This document shows positions 22,251 through 33,126 of a stretch of DNA of 64,000 bases, in pieces; within the stretch, counting starts at the first letter, position 1, and each line of letters begins with the position of its first letter. The stretch is from Dendrobium chrysotoxum (taxonomy: Eukaryota; Streptophyta; Magnoliopsida; Asparagales; Orchidaceae): assembly GCA_019925795.1 (NCBI GenBank), contig CM034306.1:52012758-52076757 (forward strand). The letters are read 5' to 3'. The notes beneath the pieces were generated by a model that ran no database searches, was not told the origin of the DNA, and worked only from the letters and a program-made list of their open reading frames with translations. Both the position numbers and the translations under genes were made by a program.

Positions 22251-24718
22251 ATGGCCGATAGATCTAGGCGTGGTCATTCTAGCAGGCGCACTGCTCAACA
22301 TGTTGCTGCAGAAAGTGTACTAGTACAGAATAGCATAGCATCACTCGGGTCAACACATAGGGCGCATGATCCAGATCAGGTACGTAGGTAAAATTAAAGG
22401 CATGATATTTTCATTGTTTCTTATGTAAACATCTATATATATTTTTTCAATTAAAATGCACAGGCATCCCCTTTGGTTGCCGCAACTCATCTACGTATGG
22501 CTCGTGAATGACCAGTAGAATGCCCCCGTATGATATATGTCTTGACAAATCTTGGATTACAAAATCTCATGCATTTATAGTTCATTAAGTTGGATCATAA
22601 TCTTATCACATCATTGATGGAGAGGTGGTGCCCATTAACAAACACATTCCATTTTACAATTGGCGAGATGACGATCACATTGTAGGATGTCCAGGTTTTG
22701 TTGGGCCTTACAGTTGATGGGCCCGCAGTGGTTGGCCCAAATATTATTGGGGAAGGCCGAATATGGCCAACTTGGCCTAGCTATTGCGACGAGCTTCTTG
22801 GGACACATCCTAGCAGGGAAACGGTATACCATGCTCCACATGATGAGGAAGAGGTTGTAACCTTCAGGATGGGTTCAGCACAGGTGGAGTCTATGCTTCC
22901 ACTACGTTGGCTACGTTTGACTTTTTACATAGACTCATATGATGACTTAGCCCTGATCATTTCCTTCAATATGTACGAGCATACATCATATTCATGATTG
23001 GCTGCTTTCTGATACCGGATACTTCACGTAGTCACGTCTCCCTACAGTGGTTACCATTGCTTGCGGACGTGGACAGTTTTAGCAGGATGTCCATTGGTGG
23101 TGCGATTCTTGCACATCTTTATAGAGAGCTTTGCCATGCGACAAGGCCAACATGGACATATATTGCTGGATGTGTAGCACTATTACAAGTATGGTCATGG
23201 GAGAGATTACACATCGGACGGCCAACACTATGAGTCCCACAGATTTTTGACTTGGCTGGACGACCTTTGGATTGCAAGTAAGTTAATTTTAATCTATTGA
23301 ATTCAAATGTAATATAAATAATAACTCTTGTAATAATATTTGAATAGGTGGCCTGAAGAGAGGATACGTGAGCTTCAATCTAGAAACATATTGACGTATT
23401 GAGATGATTTTGATGGGCTACGAATGAGTCAGGTATGATTTTATTAGATTAATATGAATAAAACCCTAAATTATTAAGAATGACTCAAACTATTTTCTTT
23501 CCTGAAAATGTCAGGTTACCATGACTCCATATACACAAGAAGTTCTAGATGCTCTACATGTACAGTGTCTAGATGGGAGGGATATTTGGAGGGCACGGGT
23601 ACCACTTATTAGTTGGAAGCGGGCGGAGTGGCACCTACCAGATCTTATTATGAGATAGTTTTTAAGCATACAATCCACTGATATTGAAGCCATGGATCAA
23701 TCTTTTAGGCGCATTGATGGCCATGGTAGAGCAGATATGGATTGGACTATACAGTATCGTGACTACTTGCAGCTATGGGAGGAGAGGAGGGCATATGTGG
23801 TTTCGATCACTCCACAAGAAGCTACAGGTAATTGTGAATTGACTACTTATTTATGGTGGTATAGATCTTGGGCATCCATCTACATTCTACAGCCACAAAC
23901 TGAGCCTCTAGAGACTTTTTTGCCTAGATCACCAGGCGAAAGATTAGTGGTATGTGTACCTTTATAACATATACTTTATGGATTATTTATCCTTATTTTT
24001 TAAAATTAATAATTAAGAGCTCATTATTGAATAGGCGGAGTACTACATACGATCATCTGTGATATTTGAGCCACTTACCGGGGGTGGAGGACAAAATGCT
24101 AGTTCGTTACAGTTGGCCGTTGATTAAGTAGCTGAACTTTCTGCCAGAGTTCAGCAATCAGTTTACATTGACTACACAACTTTTGATACATCTACAGAAG
24201 ACACACCACAAAGGAGGGAACGTGGGGCGAGTTCTCGCAGACCTCAACGTAGTAGACAATCTATTTCAAATGCTCCATCCTGTTCAATGGGGAGCAGACA
24301 ACGACAAACTTATGAGACTGATCCACATCAGCATTTCATTCACACACCGCCCATGGGTTATGACTTCACGGGTGCCGGTCCTTCTGCCCGACATTGGAGC
24401 CCGTATGTCGGACAGTCTAGTCAGGTCGGAGAGATATATTATAGTGTAGAATACCAACATCCCAGCATGCATTCAGCATTTCCAATAGCTATTCCAGAGT
24501 GGATGTCATCAATGCGACTGCCTTCATCCCCTACGCAGCAGGACATTATGTTAATGGGGGGATATCCAACACAACAAGATACACAACAGTCACAACAGCC
24601 TGCCGAAGTTGAGCAGCAGGATGACGAAGTGTCAGAGGAGCCACAACTACAAAGGAGAAGACGGAAGGCCCCAATTAGATATTTTCCAGGGAGTGGGGCT
24701 TTACCCCTGCATCGTTAG
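22251..24718 (+). pseudogene. MULE-borne plant mobile domain (PMD) gene, decayed
   Basis: Exons by GT/AG: 22251-22379, 22464-23277, 23348-23432, 23515-23949 and 24035-24718. The central exons have the PMD (PF10536-like) hallmarks: LITSLMERWCPLTNTFH, GEMTITL, VQVLLGL, WLPLLADVD, GGAILAHLYRELC and CVALLQVWSWERL. The last exon is a Gln/Pro-rich tail ending in an Arg-rich segment (RRRRKAPIRY). PMD occurs in host MAIN/MAIL proteins, which act in gene silencing and genome stability, and in transposon-encoded relatives. Breaks: stops near 22508, 22597, 22683, 23231, 23399, 23656 and 24124 and a frameshift near 22985. Adjacent to X1 and X2 in the same orientation. Confidence 0.75.
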
Positions 24719-24934
24719 ATCTAGCTTTAAATTGTACTGTTATCATGATCTTTGAGATTTACCTTTGACTTGTAAACTTTTATTAATAGTATCACCTTTT
24801 GTTAGTAAGATTTCTCGACTTCTTTAATTGTTATTACTTTAATTTTTTTTTGCTTCATATGTTCGTGTCAGCCAAGAAATATTAACTGGTTAAGAGCTTA
24901 TATAAATCTACCTTCCAGGCTACATTACTCAACA

Positions 24935-25552
24935 ATGTATTCACCCATTTTATATGCTATCAGAAGTGCCCCAACCAAGCAAAAGATTACAGAGGGAAGT
25001 ATCCGCTTGCGTGAAAGCTTGTCTTTTCCTACAGATGAGGTTCTAGAAGCCAAGGCAACGTCAAATGAACTATTTAGGTGTGTTATGCATACTTGGGATG
25101 AAGACCATGATTACTTACTATGACACAAACATGATGAAGTGAAGAAAATAAAGGAATACAGAGCTGGCCCTGAACTTCTTCTCGAGGGTTGGAAATATCT
25201 ACAACATAGCTTTAGCATTCATGACCGCCACCTGGTATCAATAGACTTCCTAAAGGGTCGGATTCGGGAACTTGGTCGTGACAGAGAAGGTATAGTTGAA
25301 CCAGGGATTGAAAGGTCCATGCTTGATTTAGACCAATATATTCTATATTGTTATTGGCCTCGTGAACATGATCAACATATATTAGATTACTATAAAATGC
25401 TGTTGCAAAGTTCTGAACATGGTAAGGATAAGAATTTTCTTAATGGAGAAGATTGGCAGCAAATACAACAACAATTTGAGTTCCGCTTCGGATGTTGTCC
25501 TACACAAACATAGGTCAAAGCTCGTGTACAATATTTACTGAATCATATGTAA
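24935..25552 (+). pseudogene. MULE-borne small gene X2, paralogue of X1
   Basis: It shares with X1 the front block (GSIRLRESLSFPTDEVLEAK here), the (C)MHTW motif, LL/W-xKH followed by a YR...EGWKYLQ block, and the end block DWQQIQQQFEFRFGCCPTQT. About 205 residues. Breaks: TGA near 25121 where X1 has Trp, and TAG near 25511 where X1 has Gln. CxCPTQT-like Cys pairs are conserved, but I know no domain with this pattern. It may have an accessory role in MULE activity, judged only from position. Confidence 0.6.
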
Positions 25553-26197
25553 CAGTAAGGAGCAACAGGTAAAAATTAATATGTCTATCTTTATTGTCAT
25601 TGCCACGCTTTTAATATGTACTTCAAGTTGTTATTAGAACTTTGTAACTACCACATTGTAATGACTATATAAATGTGATGTAATTGCCATTTATGTTTCT
25701 TATGATTGAACTTTGTTCTTCTTAAAGGCATATAACTTTAATCATCTCAATTATATTTATTATGAAATTTAAATATGCTAATTAACTTATTAATATAATT
25801 ATTTTATTTTATATAATATAATTTATTTATATATATCGATAATACATAATTTTTACAATTAATTAAAAATTTCATAACTTATGCACTCAAATTTAGCATT
25901 AACTTTTACTCTAATATCTTCAAAATATTTATGTTACATTTTATTTTTAAATTATTATGTATGTATTGTAATTTACTACATAGGTATTATATTTTATTTA
26001 TAATTAATTTATTTTCAATTATTCCAATTTTCATAATATTTAATAAATATATAATTTTTAATTTTAAAGAAATGAGTATAACTTATTTAAGTGTATTTGA
26101 ATTATTTATTTTCTCAAAATAAAAATTTTAATTATTCATTCATATAAAAATTGAGTGTGAGTACAACTCAAAACGAGGAAGAGTCACAATCAGTCGA
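25553..26197. other. MULE 3' non-coding region
   Basis: AT-rich sequence between X2 and the right terminal repeat, with possible polyadenylation-like AATAAA-type motifs but no gene. Confidence 0.4.
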
Positions 26198-26471
26198 GTG
26201 CGGAAAACGAGGCAAATTCGCCGACTAAATCGGCGCATTCCGTTTCCTGGCCAACACCTAGAAATTTCCTTAAAAATGCGCCGATTGTATTTTCCTGGCC
26301 AACACCTGGAAATTTGCTTAAAAATGCGCCGATTGTATTGGCGCATTCTTAAGAATGCGCCTATTGATTTGGCGCATTCTTGAATGCGCCAAAACAGTGT
26401 GAATGCGCCAATTCTACCAGCGCATCTGCTCGTTTTTAAATTGTTTTCAAACTCTGCTCTTTCACCTAAAA
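26198..26471 (-). repeat. Right terminal inverted repeat of the MULE
   Basis: Inverted counterpart of 13299-13447. It includes two tandem copies (about 26240-26335) of a unit with CCTGGCCAACACCT and AATGCGCCGATTGTATT, so it is longer than the left end. Confidence 0.7.
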
Positions 26472-26555
26472 TGTAGGTTAAGCAAGCTCGTTCTTAAAAA
26501 AAAAACCCTATAAAGAATTTGATCTTCAATGCCTCAATTAGACTTCGTTTGGGAC

Positions 26556-27447
26556 CAGCGGCGGAGCCAGAAATTTGTCATAGAGGGGGCTAAATTATTA
26601 TTATTTTTTTAAATCCCCTCAACTTGTGCAAAGTTGAACTACCTAAAACATGTAAAACAACAACAACAAACAATAAAAAAAATTCATATAATTTATTTCC
26701 CAACTGAATCAAAATGGTGATAAATTGATTATAAAAGGTCTTAAAAAGCAAAGCAAAAATAAACTCTGAACAAAGCCTTTAACGTGTGAATCAATGCCCT
26801 AAACAAAATCAGATTCAGATGCACTAATCAAACAACTTTTTTACAATCTGAGCTAAGCACGGCAACAGCAATCAGCAAACGAAATCACAATCTGAGCTAA
26901 GCATGACTTTGTACAGTATTAAAGGAAGCTAAGCACGACAACAGCAAATGAAATCCCAATCTGAAAATAATAAACGAAATCCCAAACTGAAACGAAATCT
27001 TACATAGAAAACTAAAAACATTAAACAAATCCTTGCAAAAGATATCTTATATAGAGAACTGAAACAAAATCGCAAGAGATTTTGAGAGCTTATTACCTTC
27101 TGGACTTCAAATGCGAATTGCCAGATCGAAGACGGAAGAAGGGAGTGAATCTGCGAATGCACGGGTACAAGCTGCCAGACTCACTGTTTTGAGATGATCC
27201 TCCTATGCGAAATCCAAATGCAAGGCTGTCGACCTAGTTGGATGCACCAGTGGAGCTGTGGAGGCCTGAGGCAGAGGCGATGAGACGAGAGCTTCCTATG
27301 CCGCACGACTCGTGAGAGCTTCTGAGGCTGAAAGTTTAGGGTGAGCGAATGTCGAACCCCCAAAATGCTGAACTGTCTGTAAGTATGGTTTTTTTTTTCA
27401 CGGCAGGGGCACATGCCCCCGCGGGACCCCGCCTGCCTCCGCCATTG
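26556..27447. mobile_element. Non-autonomous hAT element
   Basis: It is flanked by a perfect 8-bp duplication TTTGGGAC (26548-26555 and 27448-27455). Terminal inverted repeats: CAGCGGCGGAGCCAG at the left and, read inward, CAATGGCGGAGGCAG at the right. An 8-bp target and CA ends fit hAT. The 892 bp have no transposase; internal repeats with ACGAAATCCCAATCTGA-like units lie at 26860-27000. Confidence 0.8.
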
Positions 27448-27503
27448 TTTGGGACAACTTCTAAAATACTTTTTAAAATAAATTTAAAAAAAATTATTAA
27501 ATG

Positions 27504-27690
27504 TGACTTATGTAGTTATGTTAAGAAAGATGACCTAAAAAGACTGGTTAGAAAATATTAAAAATGATTTTTCTTTATTAGATTTAAAAGAGAATTTGAC
27601 TTTTAACAAAACACAATGGAGAAAAAAGATTCATGTAGCCGACCCCACGTAATGAGACAAAGACTTGTTGTTGTTATTGTTAAAAAAAAT
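27504..27690 (+). mobile_element. 5'-truncated RTE LINE 3' end
   Basis: It matches, on the plus strand, the last about 160 bp of the LINE at 45239-46710, including the degraded end of the RT frame (ATGGAGAAAAAAGATTCATG) and a TTG-rich tail (27667-27680). Flanks of TTAAAAAAAATT type on both sides may be the target duplication. Confidence 0.7.
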
Positions 27691-27764
27691 TTATTCAAGA
27701 TATTTTTTTACTAAAAAATTATTTAAAAAAAAAAAGAATAAAGCTGTCCCAAACTAAACTTGCC

Positions 27765-28292
27765 TATTATATTATTAATTGAAGAAATATAATGAAAATA
27801 TTATGTTGATTGAAAATTTTTATTATGATAGAAATATGAGTCATGATCCAGCACCTCTCGTCTAAGCACCATCCTCAAACATAGGATTCGACTATTAGAT
27901 ATGGAATTAGATTTGAAGAAAGTTTGAATAAGGTAAGAATTTGTAAAGGGAGATTCGAACATTCTTCAAATATGATTTGAATCTTGTTCGAATACTCTTC
28001 ACATTACGTGTTTGATTATTGGCCTCAAAATAGGGCTCGAGCAATAATTTTGAAATAAATTAAGGGTTCATGGAATTAGATTTTCAACACCTGACAATAA
28101 TATGTGAATGAAAGAACTAGTTTGAACATAAGTAATTAAAAGAATTAACACTAAAATAAAATTTTAAATAAAGATTGATCTTCCCAAAATACAAAACTAA
28201 AAAAAATTGTAATTATACAATCAATTGAGGGGTATGAAACACCCATTAGAATGTCAGTGAATTGATCCATGTCGCACATTATAATCAATTGC
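27765..28292. other. Unannotated intergenic DNA
   Basis: AT-rich, no ORF or repeat that I recognise. Confidence 0.4.
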
Positions 28293-28411
28293 GGTTTCGT
28301 TTGGAACGACTTTCTTACTATTTTTTAAAGCAATTTTTTAGCACAATAAATTAATTTTTTTACTAAAAAACTACTTTCAGAAACAGTAAGAAAATCATCT
28401 CAAACAAAGTC
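28293..28411. mobile_element. Tourist-like MITE
   Basis: Starts GGTTTCGTTTGGAACGAC and ends CATCTCAAACAAAGTC; right flank is TAA, left flank is mutated. Confidence 0.65.
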
Positions 28412-28783
28412 TAAATCTAATTCATCTCTCTCAACCCTTAATTCAATCATGAAGATATTTTTGTTAGATTAAGTTGGTTTTTGTTGATAATTATATGTTT
28501 TAAAAGCATATAATTAATAATAATAATTTAACATGATTTAATGTTGATAAGCTTTTTTAGCACATATAGGATTTAAAAATAGCTCTATTTGACCCATTTT
28601 CAAATGTAGCATAAATCTTGGGGAATTTTAAATGTTTAAAATTTTATTTTATACTTCTTTTGCTTCATATCAAAGACCAAAAAAAATTAAAATACATAAA
28701 AATAAAGTACCATATTCCCCTACAATACCCAAACAAAGAGCCCCTTATTCATAAATGTTAATACAGAGAAATATGCTAGCACG

Positions 28784-29000
28784 AAGGATTCATTTGGGAT
28801 GACTATAACAGTTTATAAAGTTGATTATGAAGTTGTTACGAGAAAAAATAACTTATCTATTATGATTATAAAAAGCAGCTTTTAACTATAAAAATTTTTA
28901 AAAAACAAACAGTAAAGTAAAAAAATGGTAGAAACAAAATTATAATTATTATCTGAAAAATAAAATAGCTAAAAAGCTATCCCAAGTCCCAAATAGACCC
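28784..29000. repeat. MITE-like inverted-repeat element
   Basis: Left GGATTCATTTGGGATGAC; right, read inward, GGGTCTATTTGGGACTTGGG. Related in style to the Tourist-like family but longer, with no clear target duplication. It lies about 100 bp beyond the end of the 29109-30995 gene. Confidence 0.45.
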
Positions 29001-29108
29001 AAAGTTATGAACCTAGCAAAACAAAAAAAGAGACAAAAAATCTTTGATTCTCTGCATCTGAATTCATATCGCAAACAACTATCCACATATTTACACAGAT
29101 TCATGAAT

Positions 29109-30995
29109 TCAACTTCTCTTTACAGAGTGCAGAAAGTATTGTAAAGCTTCGTGTACCTTTACACCACTGGTTGCCTTCACTTCTTGAGATGCTTGCTTCA
29201 AGCTCTGCAGGCCACGACCTAAGGAAGCAATCGTGGAAACAGAAGGGAAGGATTCGGCCGCACATTCGATCCCATCTCCGTAAGTTATAAGCCCCGCACA
29301 AGCACCCATGCTACAGGCAAAACTAACCAAAGGAGCACATCCAACTGGCCTAACATTTCTCTTCCTCATTATTTCATAAAATGAAGTCCTGATGGCAAAT
29401 AAACTAGTTCTTTCTGCTGTAGCAATCATGCTATGTGTCACAGCTCGGATCTTTTCAGCTGAAGCAGCAAGCTTGGTTCCTGTAGAAAGCCCGGGAGCTA
29501 ATAGTTTTGATGGAAAGATTATTTTACTGAGTCCAAAAGCAACTTTTCTTTGGATTTGTAGTAATCCAAACTTGAAGGAAGAAGATACATGAACTGTAGC
29601 AGCTTTGACCAATGAGGAAGCAGGCATTGCTTTTGAAAAAGAAGATACTCCGAGAAGAGCGGTAGCTCCAGCACTAATTGCAACAACAGGTTTATCTGTC
29701 AATTTCTTCTTTTTCTCATGGTTATCGATTGGAATTTCTTCACCATTATCGAGATCATCACAGTAATGCATTACACAGTGATTAGCCAAGTCAGCAACCT
29801 CCGGCGGTACAAATGTGTTCCAATGCCTCCGAAGACCGGCAACGCTGGCAGCATCAACTATAGCCACAACTGCTCCAAAATTTACCGCTTGTTTCTTTAG
29901 TGCTTGAGCAAAGAGAACGTGACATTTATCTTCAGTTGGAAGATCATAGAACTCTACAACTTTAGAATTGGTAGTATTCTGTTTAGTAATTGGTTTTTGG
30001 GCGGCTTTGTTTAATGCTATTCTCAAGCCTTCAATGGCGATTCTGAAGCTCTGTACATTTGATAAGGTTTTGGTATCAACTGTTTCTCCTTCGTTTACAT
30101 CAACAAGCATTTTCTGTGCTGAAGACAATGCTTTTCCAATGGCTGGAAGGTCTTTAAATATGTGATGCAGATCAACCAACAAGGAGTAAACTGATTCAGC
30201 AAATGGTGGAACCTGGTAATTGGAACTCAGACTGCCTTCCTGGTCTTGTTGGGCAATTGGGTCGACAATTAAACTAGAAACTAACAAATCAAGTGAAGGA
30301 ATTAATGATTTCACCATGTCTGATTGAAGAGGATCAGAAACAAAAAACCTCTTAGAACTCGAGCTCATAGAAGAAGTTACCTTCCCAGGAAGCAAACTAT
30401 TTGTTTGTAGATGTAATCTAGGGGAGCTCTCATTGCCAGACTCTGAACAAGTTGAGGCATCAGAGCATGAATTCTCATATGGTGATTCAAGTAAGAGGAA
30501 ATGGGAATCAACATTCTCTGCAGCCCTCTTGGCAGACAAGAAATGTCCATAGAAGCCAATCCCAAAAATTGCCTGCAAGACCTGGCACCCAGCAAAGCTA
30601 TCATACTGCTCCTTTTTTATCTTTTCAAATAGGCATCTTTTAAGGACTCCAAATGAAGAAGTAGGAATATGATTAACAAGGCTTTCACTTGAGCATTTCT
30701 CCTCAACCTGGATATCAGGCAGAGCTGATGGAGCAACTGAAACCACTACAGCATTAGGCCGAACTTCCTTGATTAGACAATCAGCATCAATGGCAGACTG
30801 TTCAGATAAATTTTGAGCAGCCAAAATATATACCACTACATGAGAAGCAGAATCACGGATAGCAAAGACAAATTGCTTTGTTTGTTCTGGAATTGCAAGC
30901 CTATTGACTAATTTATTTGAAGTTTTCAGGTCATCATCTTTCATCAGAGAAAATGGCCATGCGTTTTTCAGGTAAGAGAAAATAGCAGATGCCAT
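29109..30995 (-). CDS. Conserved plant protein of unknown function, 628 aa
   Basis: A single intact frame. I prefer the Met at 30995 (MASAIFSYLKNAWPF) because a splice acceptor (CTATGCAG) lies just upstream near 31064, so the longer frame starting at 31061 would begin at the first bases of that exon and probably in the 5' untranslated region. The N-terminal third (VVYILAAQNLSEQSAIDADCLIKEVRPNAVVVSVA, quoted in part: ILAAQNLSEQSAIDADCL) faintly recalls the start of TraB/PrgY domains, which may be chance. A Ser-rich linker follows (about residues 175-220), and the C-terminal third has hydrophobic stretches (VAISAGATALLGV and APLVSFACSMGACAGLITYG) that could be membrane segments. I recognise it as a plant-wide uncharacterised type but cannot name it. 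AT-rich flanks, no disabling change. Confidence 0.8.
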   Translation of the reverse strand: MASAIFSYLKNAWPFSLMKDDDLKTSNKLVNRLAIPEQTKQFVFAIRDSASHVVVYILAAQNLSEQSAIDADCLIKEVRPNAVVVSVAPSALPDIQVEEKCSSESLVNHIPTSSFGVLKRCLFEKIKKEQYDSFAGCQVLQAIFGIGFYGHFLSAKRAAENVDSHFLLLESPYENSCSDASTCSESGNESSPRLHLQTNSLLPGKVTSSMSSSSKRFFVSDPLQSDMVKSLIPSLDLLVSSLIVDPIAQQDQEGSLSSNYQVPPFAESVYSLLVDLHHIFKDLPAIGKALSSAQKMLVDVNEGETVDTKTLSNVQSFRIAIEGLRIALNKAAQKPITKQNTTNSKVVEFYDLPTEDKCHVLFAQALKKQAVNFGAVVAIVDAASVAGLRRHWNTFVPPEVADLANHCVMHYCDDLDNGEEIPIDNHEKKKKLTDKPVVAISAGATALLGVSSFSKAMPASSLVKAATVHVSSSFKFGLLQIQRKVAFGLSKIIFPSKLLAPGLSTGTKLAASAEKIRAVTHSMIATAERTSLFAIRTSFYEIMRKRNVRPVGCAPLVSFACSMGACAGLITYGDGIECAAESFPSVSTIASLGRGLQSLKQASQEVKATSGVKVHEALQYFLHSVKRS

Positions 30996-31265
30996 GACTG
31001 ATATACATTGGTACCACAAAAGACTCCAGAACCGAACAAACAACTTATTTGCCTTTAACAACCTGCATAGTAAGAGTATCTTAAAGAATCAAAATGATGG
31101 TTCCAACATAAGAAATCTGTTATTAACAATGAAAAAAATTGGGAATGTGCGTGTAAACATAATTCCAAGTTCGCAAAAAATAATTGTAACAATAATTAGT
31201 TTGAAGAGTACATGTCAGCTACCCATTAGCTGCATTTGCTACTGGGAGAAATTTGAACATATGCA
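30996..31265 (-). promoter_or_regulatory. 5' untranslated exon edge, intron and upstream DNA of the 628-aa gene
   Basis: A minus-strand acceptor (TTACTATGCAG, about 31063-31073) implies an intron in the 5' untranslated region. The first exon and transcription start are not identified and may lie in or beyond the duplicated block starting at 31266. Confidence 0.4.
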
Positions 31266-32407
31266 TTGACTCCAGTTTTCCAGCAAAACATTCAATTTTA
31301 AACACGTGACCTACTGTACATTTACGCTAGAAAACATGCTAAACTCTTTCCACAGGAAGGTTATGCTCTGTTGATGATTACAGACAGTTATAAATTTTCA
31401 ATAACTCATTCATACCATCGTTATCATCAATAGAAGCCTTATGCAGAATGTCTAGGTTTGGCTAAGGAATCATGCTTCTGAATTCATTCCTATAGAGTGC
31501 TATATGTGAAATTACAATATACTCAAGCCTCTTGTCATAAACTTCTTACAATTAGTCTACCCTTATTCCTTCCTATGCCTTTCACGACAATCTATCTCTA
31601 CCAATTATTAATATATCTTTGATACATGCTCAAATCACCTATGACTATTTCAACCTGTGAAGCAGGGACACTTCTAAAAACCTTTCACATCGAACACATG
31701 TCATATGTAATAAACACGCCTCTCGCCTCCCATACACCCCAACACATGTCTGACATGCTGAAATTATGCCCAATGTGCTTTTTTCAAAGCTTAGAGCCCA
31801 ACACAGCCAAGACACCCTAACACAACTTGGACACGCGATGGTGATGAACTATATTTTTTCCTAATGAACCAACTATGATACCCGCCCTTTTTCTATACGA
31901 TAATAACAATGACATTGAAGAGAACATTGATATTATTGGTGGTAATGATCGTGGTGCTGAGTGTGCTTGGTTTAATCAGTGACACACCAATGAGTCAAAT
32001 TTTATAATATTATCTATAAGATCCTATACTCTTCTTTGATTGTTTGGCATTTTGTGTAAACAATTCAATGTCAATATTAAAAAATTATTTTCTATTTAGT
32101 AATGTTAATGCTGGTGTGTTGATTCCATAAATTTATATTCACTATTTATAGAAGAACACTTGAAGTCAATGGCATTTCGTGCCCTACTTTTTATGATTTT
32201 GGCATGTCCTCATATCTATTTTTTGTGTCTCATATGGATGTTGATGTTTCATAGCTTTCTACAAATCTATTTTATATATGCGAGACTACTGAACTTCCCA
32301 ACTCACTCATTCTTCACTCTATCCTTCCTAATGTTATCTCACATTCATCTTAAATTTTCATTTTTGTCATATTTGACTGGTTATAATTGAATAGTTGCCC
32401 GATATTC

Positions 32408-32866
32408 TATTAGACCGGTCCAGCCGGTCCACACAGGACCGGCTTTTGCAGAACAGAGGTGGAACCTCTCCACCTCCTATACGAGCCGCACAAGCTGCCC
32501 TTTCCAAAACAGCAGATTAGGAAGGTTTTAAGAGAAGTTTATGAAGGAAATTTGAATGTAGGGACTATTTAGAGATTTCCTTTTGGATTGTATGCATTAC
32601 ATAGTTTGTTTTCTTAGGGTTAGGGCATCTTGAATTTGGCTGAAATTTGATATCTCTTAGGTTTTTGGGCTCTAGCAGCGTCTAGTGATTTGGGAGAGAT
32701 AGATCCTCCTCTCGAATAGAGGATCAATTGTATCTTGTTATTTTCCTTCCGTTAGTTTGATTATTCCAATAAAAACTACTGTTTTTCCTTTGGATAGGTT
32801 GATCGTTCTCGCTTTTTTTGTCAAGATCGTTAGGTTTTACTTGAGATCTTCAAGTGTTTCCTAACA
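32408..32866 (+). repeat. LTR-a of the Gypsy-type element
   Basis: Begins TATTAGACCGG (from TGTTAGACCGG) and ends TTCCTAACA; followed by a TGGTATCAGAGC primer-binding site at 32870-32881. Confidence 0.85.
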
Positions 32867-33126
32867 AATTGGTATCAGAGCGGTGTCCCGGGCTGTTTGG
32901 GGGCTGTTGGGCTGATTCCTGCAGCAGTTTTTCTCCTTCGAACTGTTTTTTTTTTTGCTGTTTTTGTGGTGGAAATCCGAATTTTCGAGCCTAAGCGATG
33001 TCCAGGGCTGTTTTGGGGCTGTTTGGGCTGATTTCTGCAGCGGTTTTTCTCCTTCAAACCGTTGTTTTTGCTGTTTTTTTGTGGTGGAAATCCGAATTTT
33101 CGAGCCTAACAAAGATCCGGGGACTT

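Larger units (their letters stand above)
13299..26471 (+). mobile_element. Giant Mutator-like element (MULE), about 13.2 kb, decayed
   Basis: Imperfect terminal inverted repeats bound it: the left begins TTTTAGTGAGAGAGGCAGC, the right read inward begins TTTTAGGTGAAAGAGCAGAG; both continue through a TTTAAAAA-GAGCA block into repeated GGCGCATTC motifs. Inside, all on the plus strand, are a mudrA-like transposase pseudogene (17968-20729), a duplicated PMD first exon (20838-20930), small-gene pseudogene X1 (21216-21775), a PMD pseudogene (22251-24718) and its flanking paralogue X2 (24935-25552). A 9-11-bp target duplication could not be identified. All genes carry stops or frameshifts, so this copy cannot mobilise itself. 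Confidence 0.75.
26541..27764. mobile_element. Tourist-like MITE split by a hAT element and a LINE fragment
   Basis: The left arm begins GACTTCGTTTGGGAC right after TTA; the right arm ends GCTGTCCCAAACTAAACTTGCC at 27764. Removing the two inserts leaves a MITE of the common family. The right target duplication is not exact (TTA against TAT). Confidence 0.6.

Noticed and set aside
26240..26420. Repeated GCGC-motif units as a possible CRISPR-like or satellite array
   Set aside because: They are sub-repeats of the MULE terminal inverted repeat, mirrored at 13370-13447; spacers are not unique and the DNA is nuclear plant sequence.
13281..26490. AGCAAG words at both MULE edges as its target duplication
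   Set aside because: Only about six of nine bases agree (AGCAAGTTA and AGCAAGCTC), and using them would misalign the TTTTAG ends.
26929..27414. Two minus-strand frames suggesting a small gene
   Set aside because: They lie inside the non-autonomous hAT element, have no family resemblance and follow its internal repeats.
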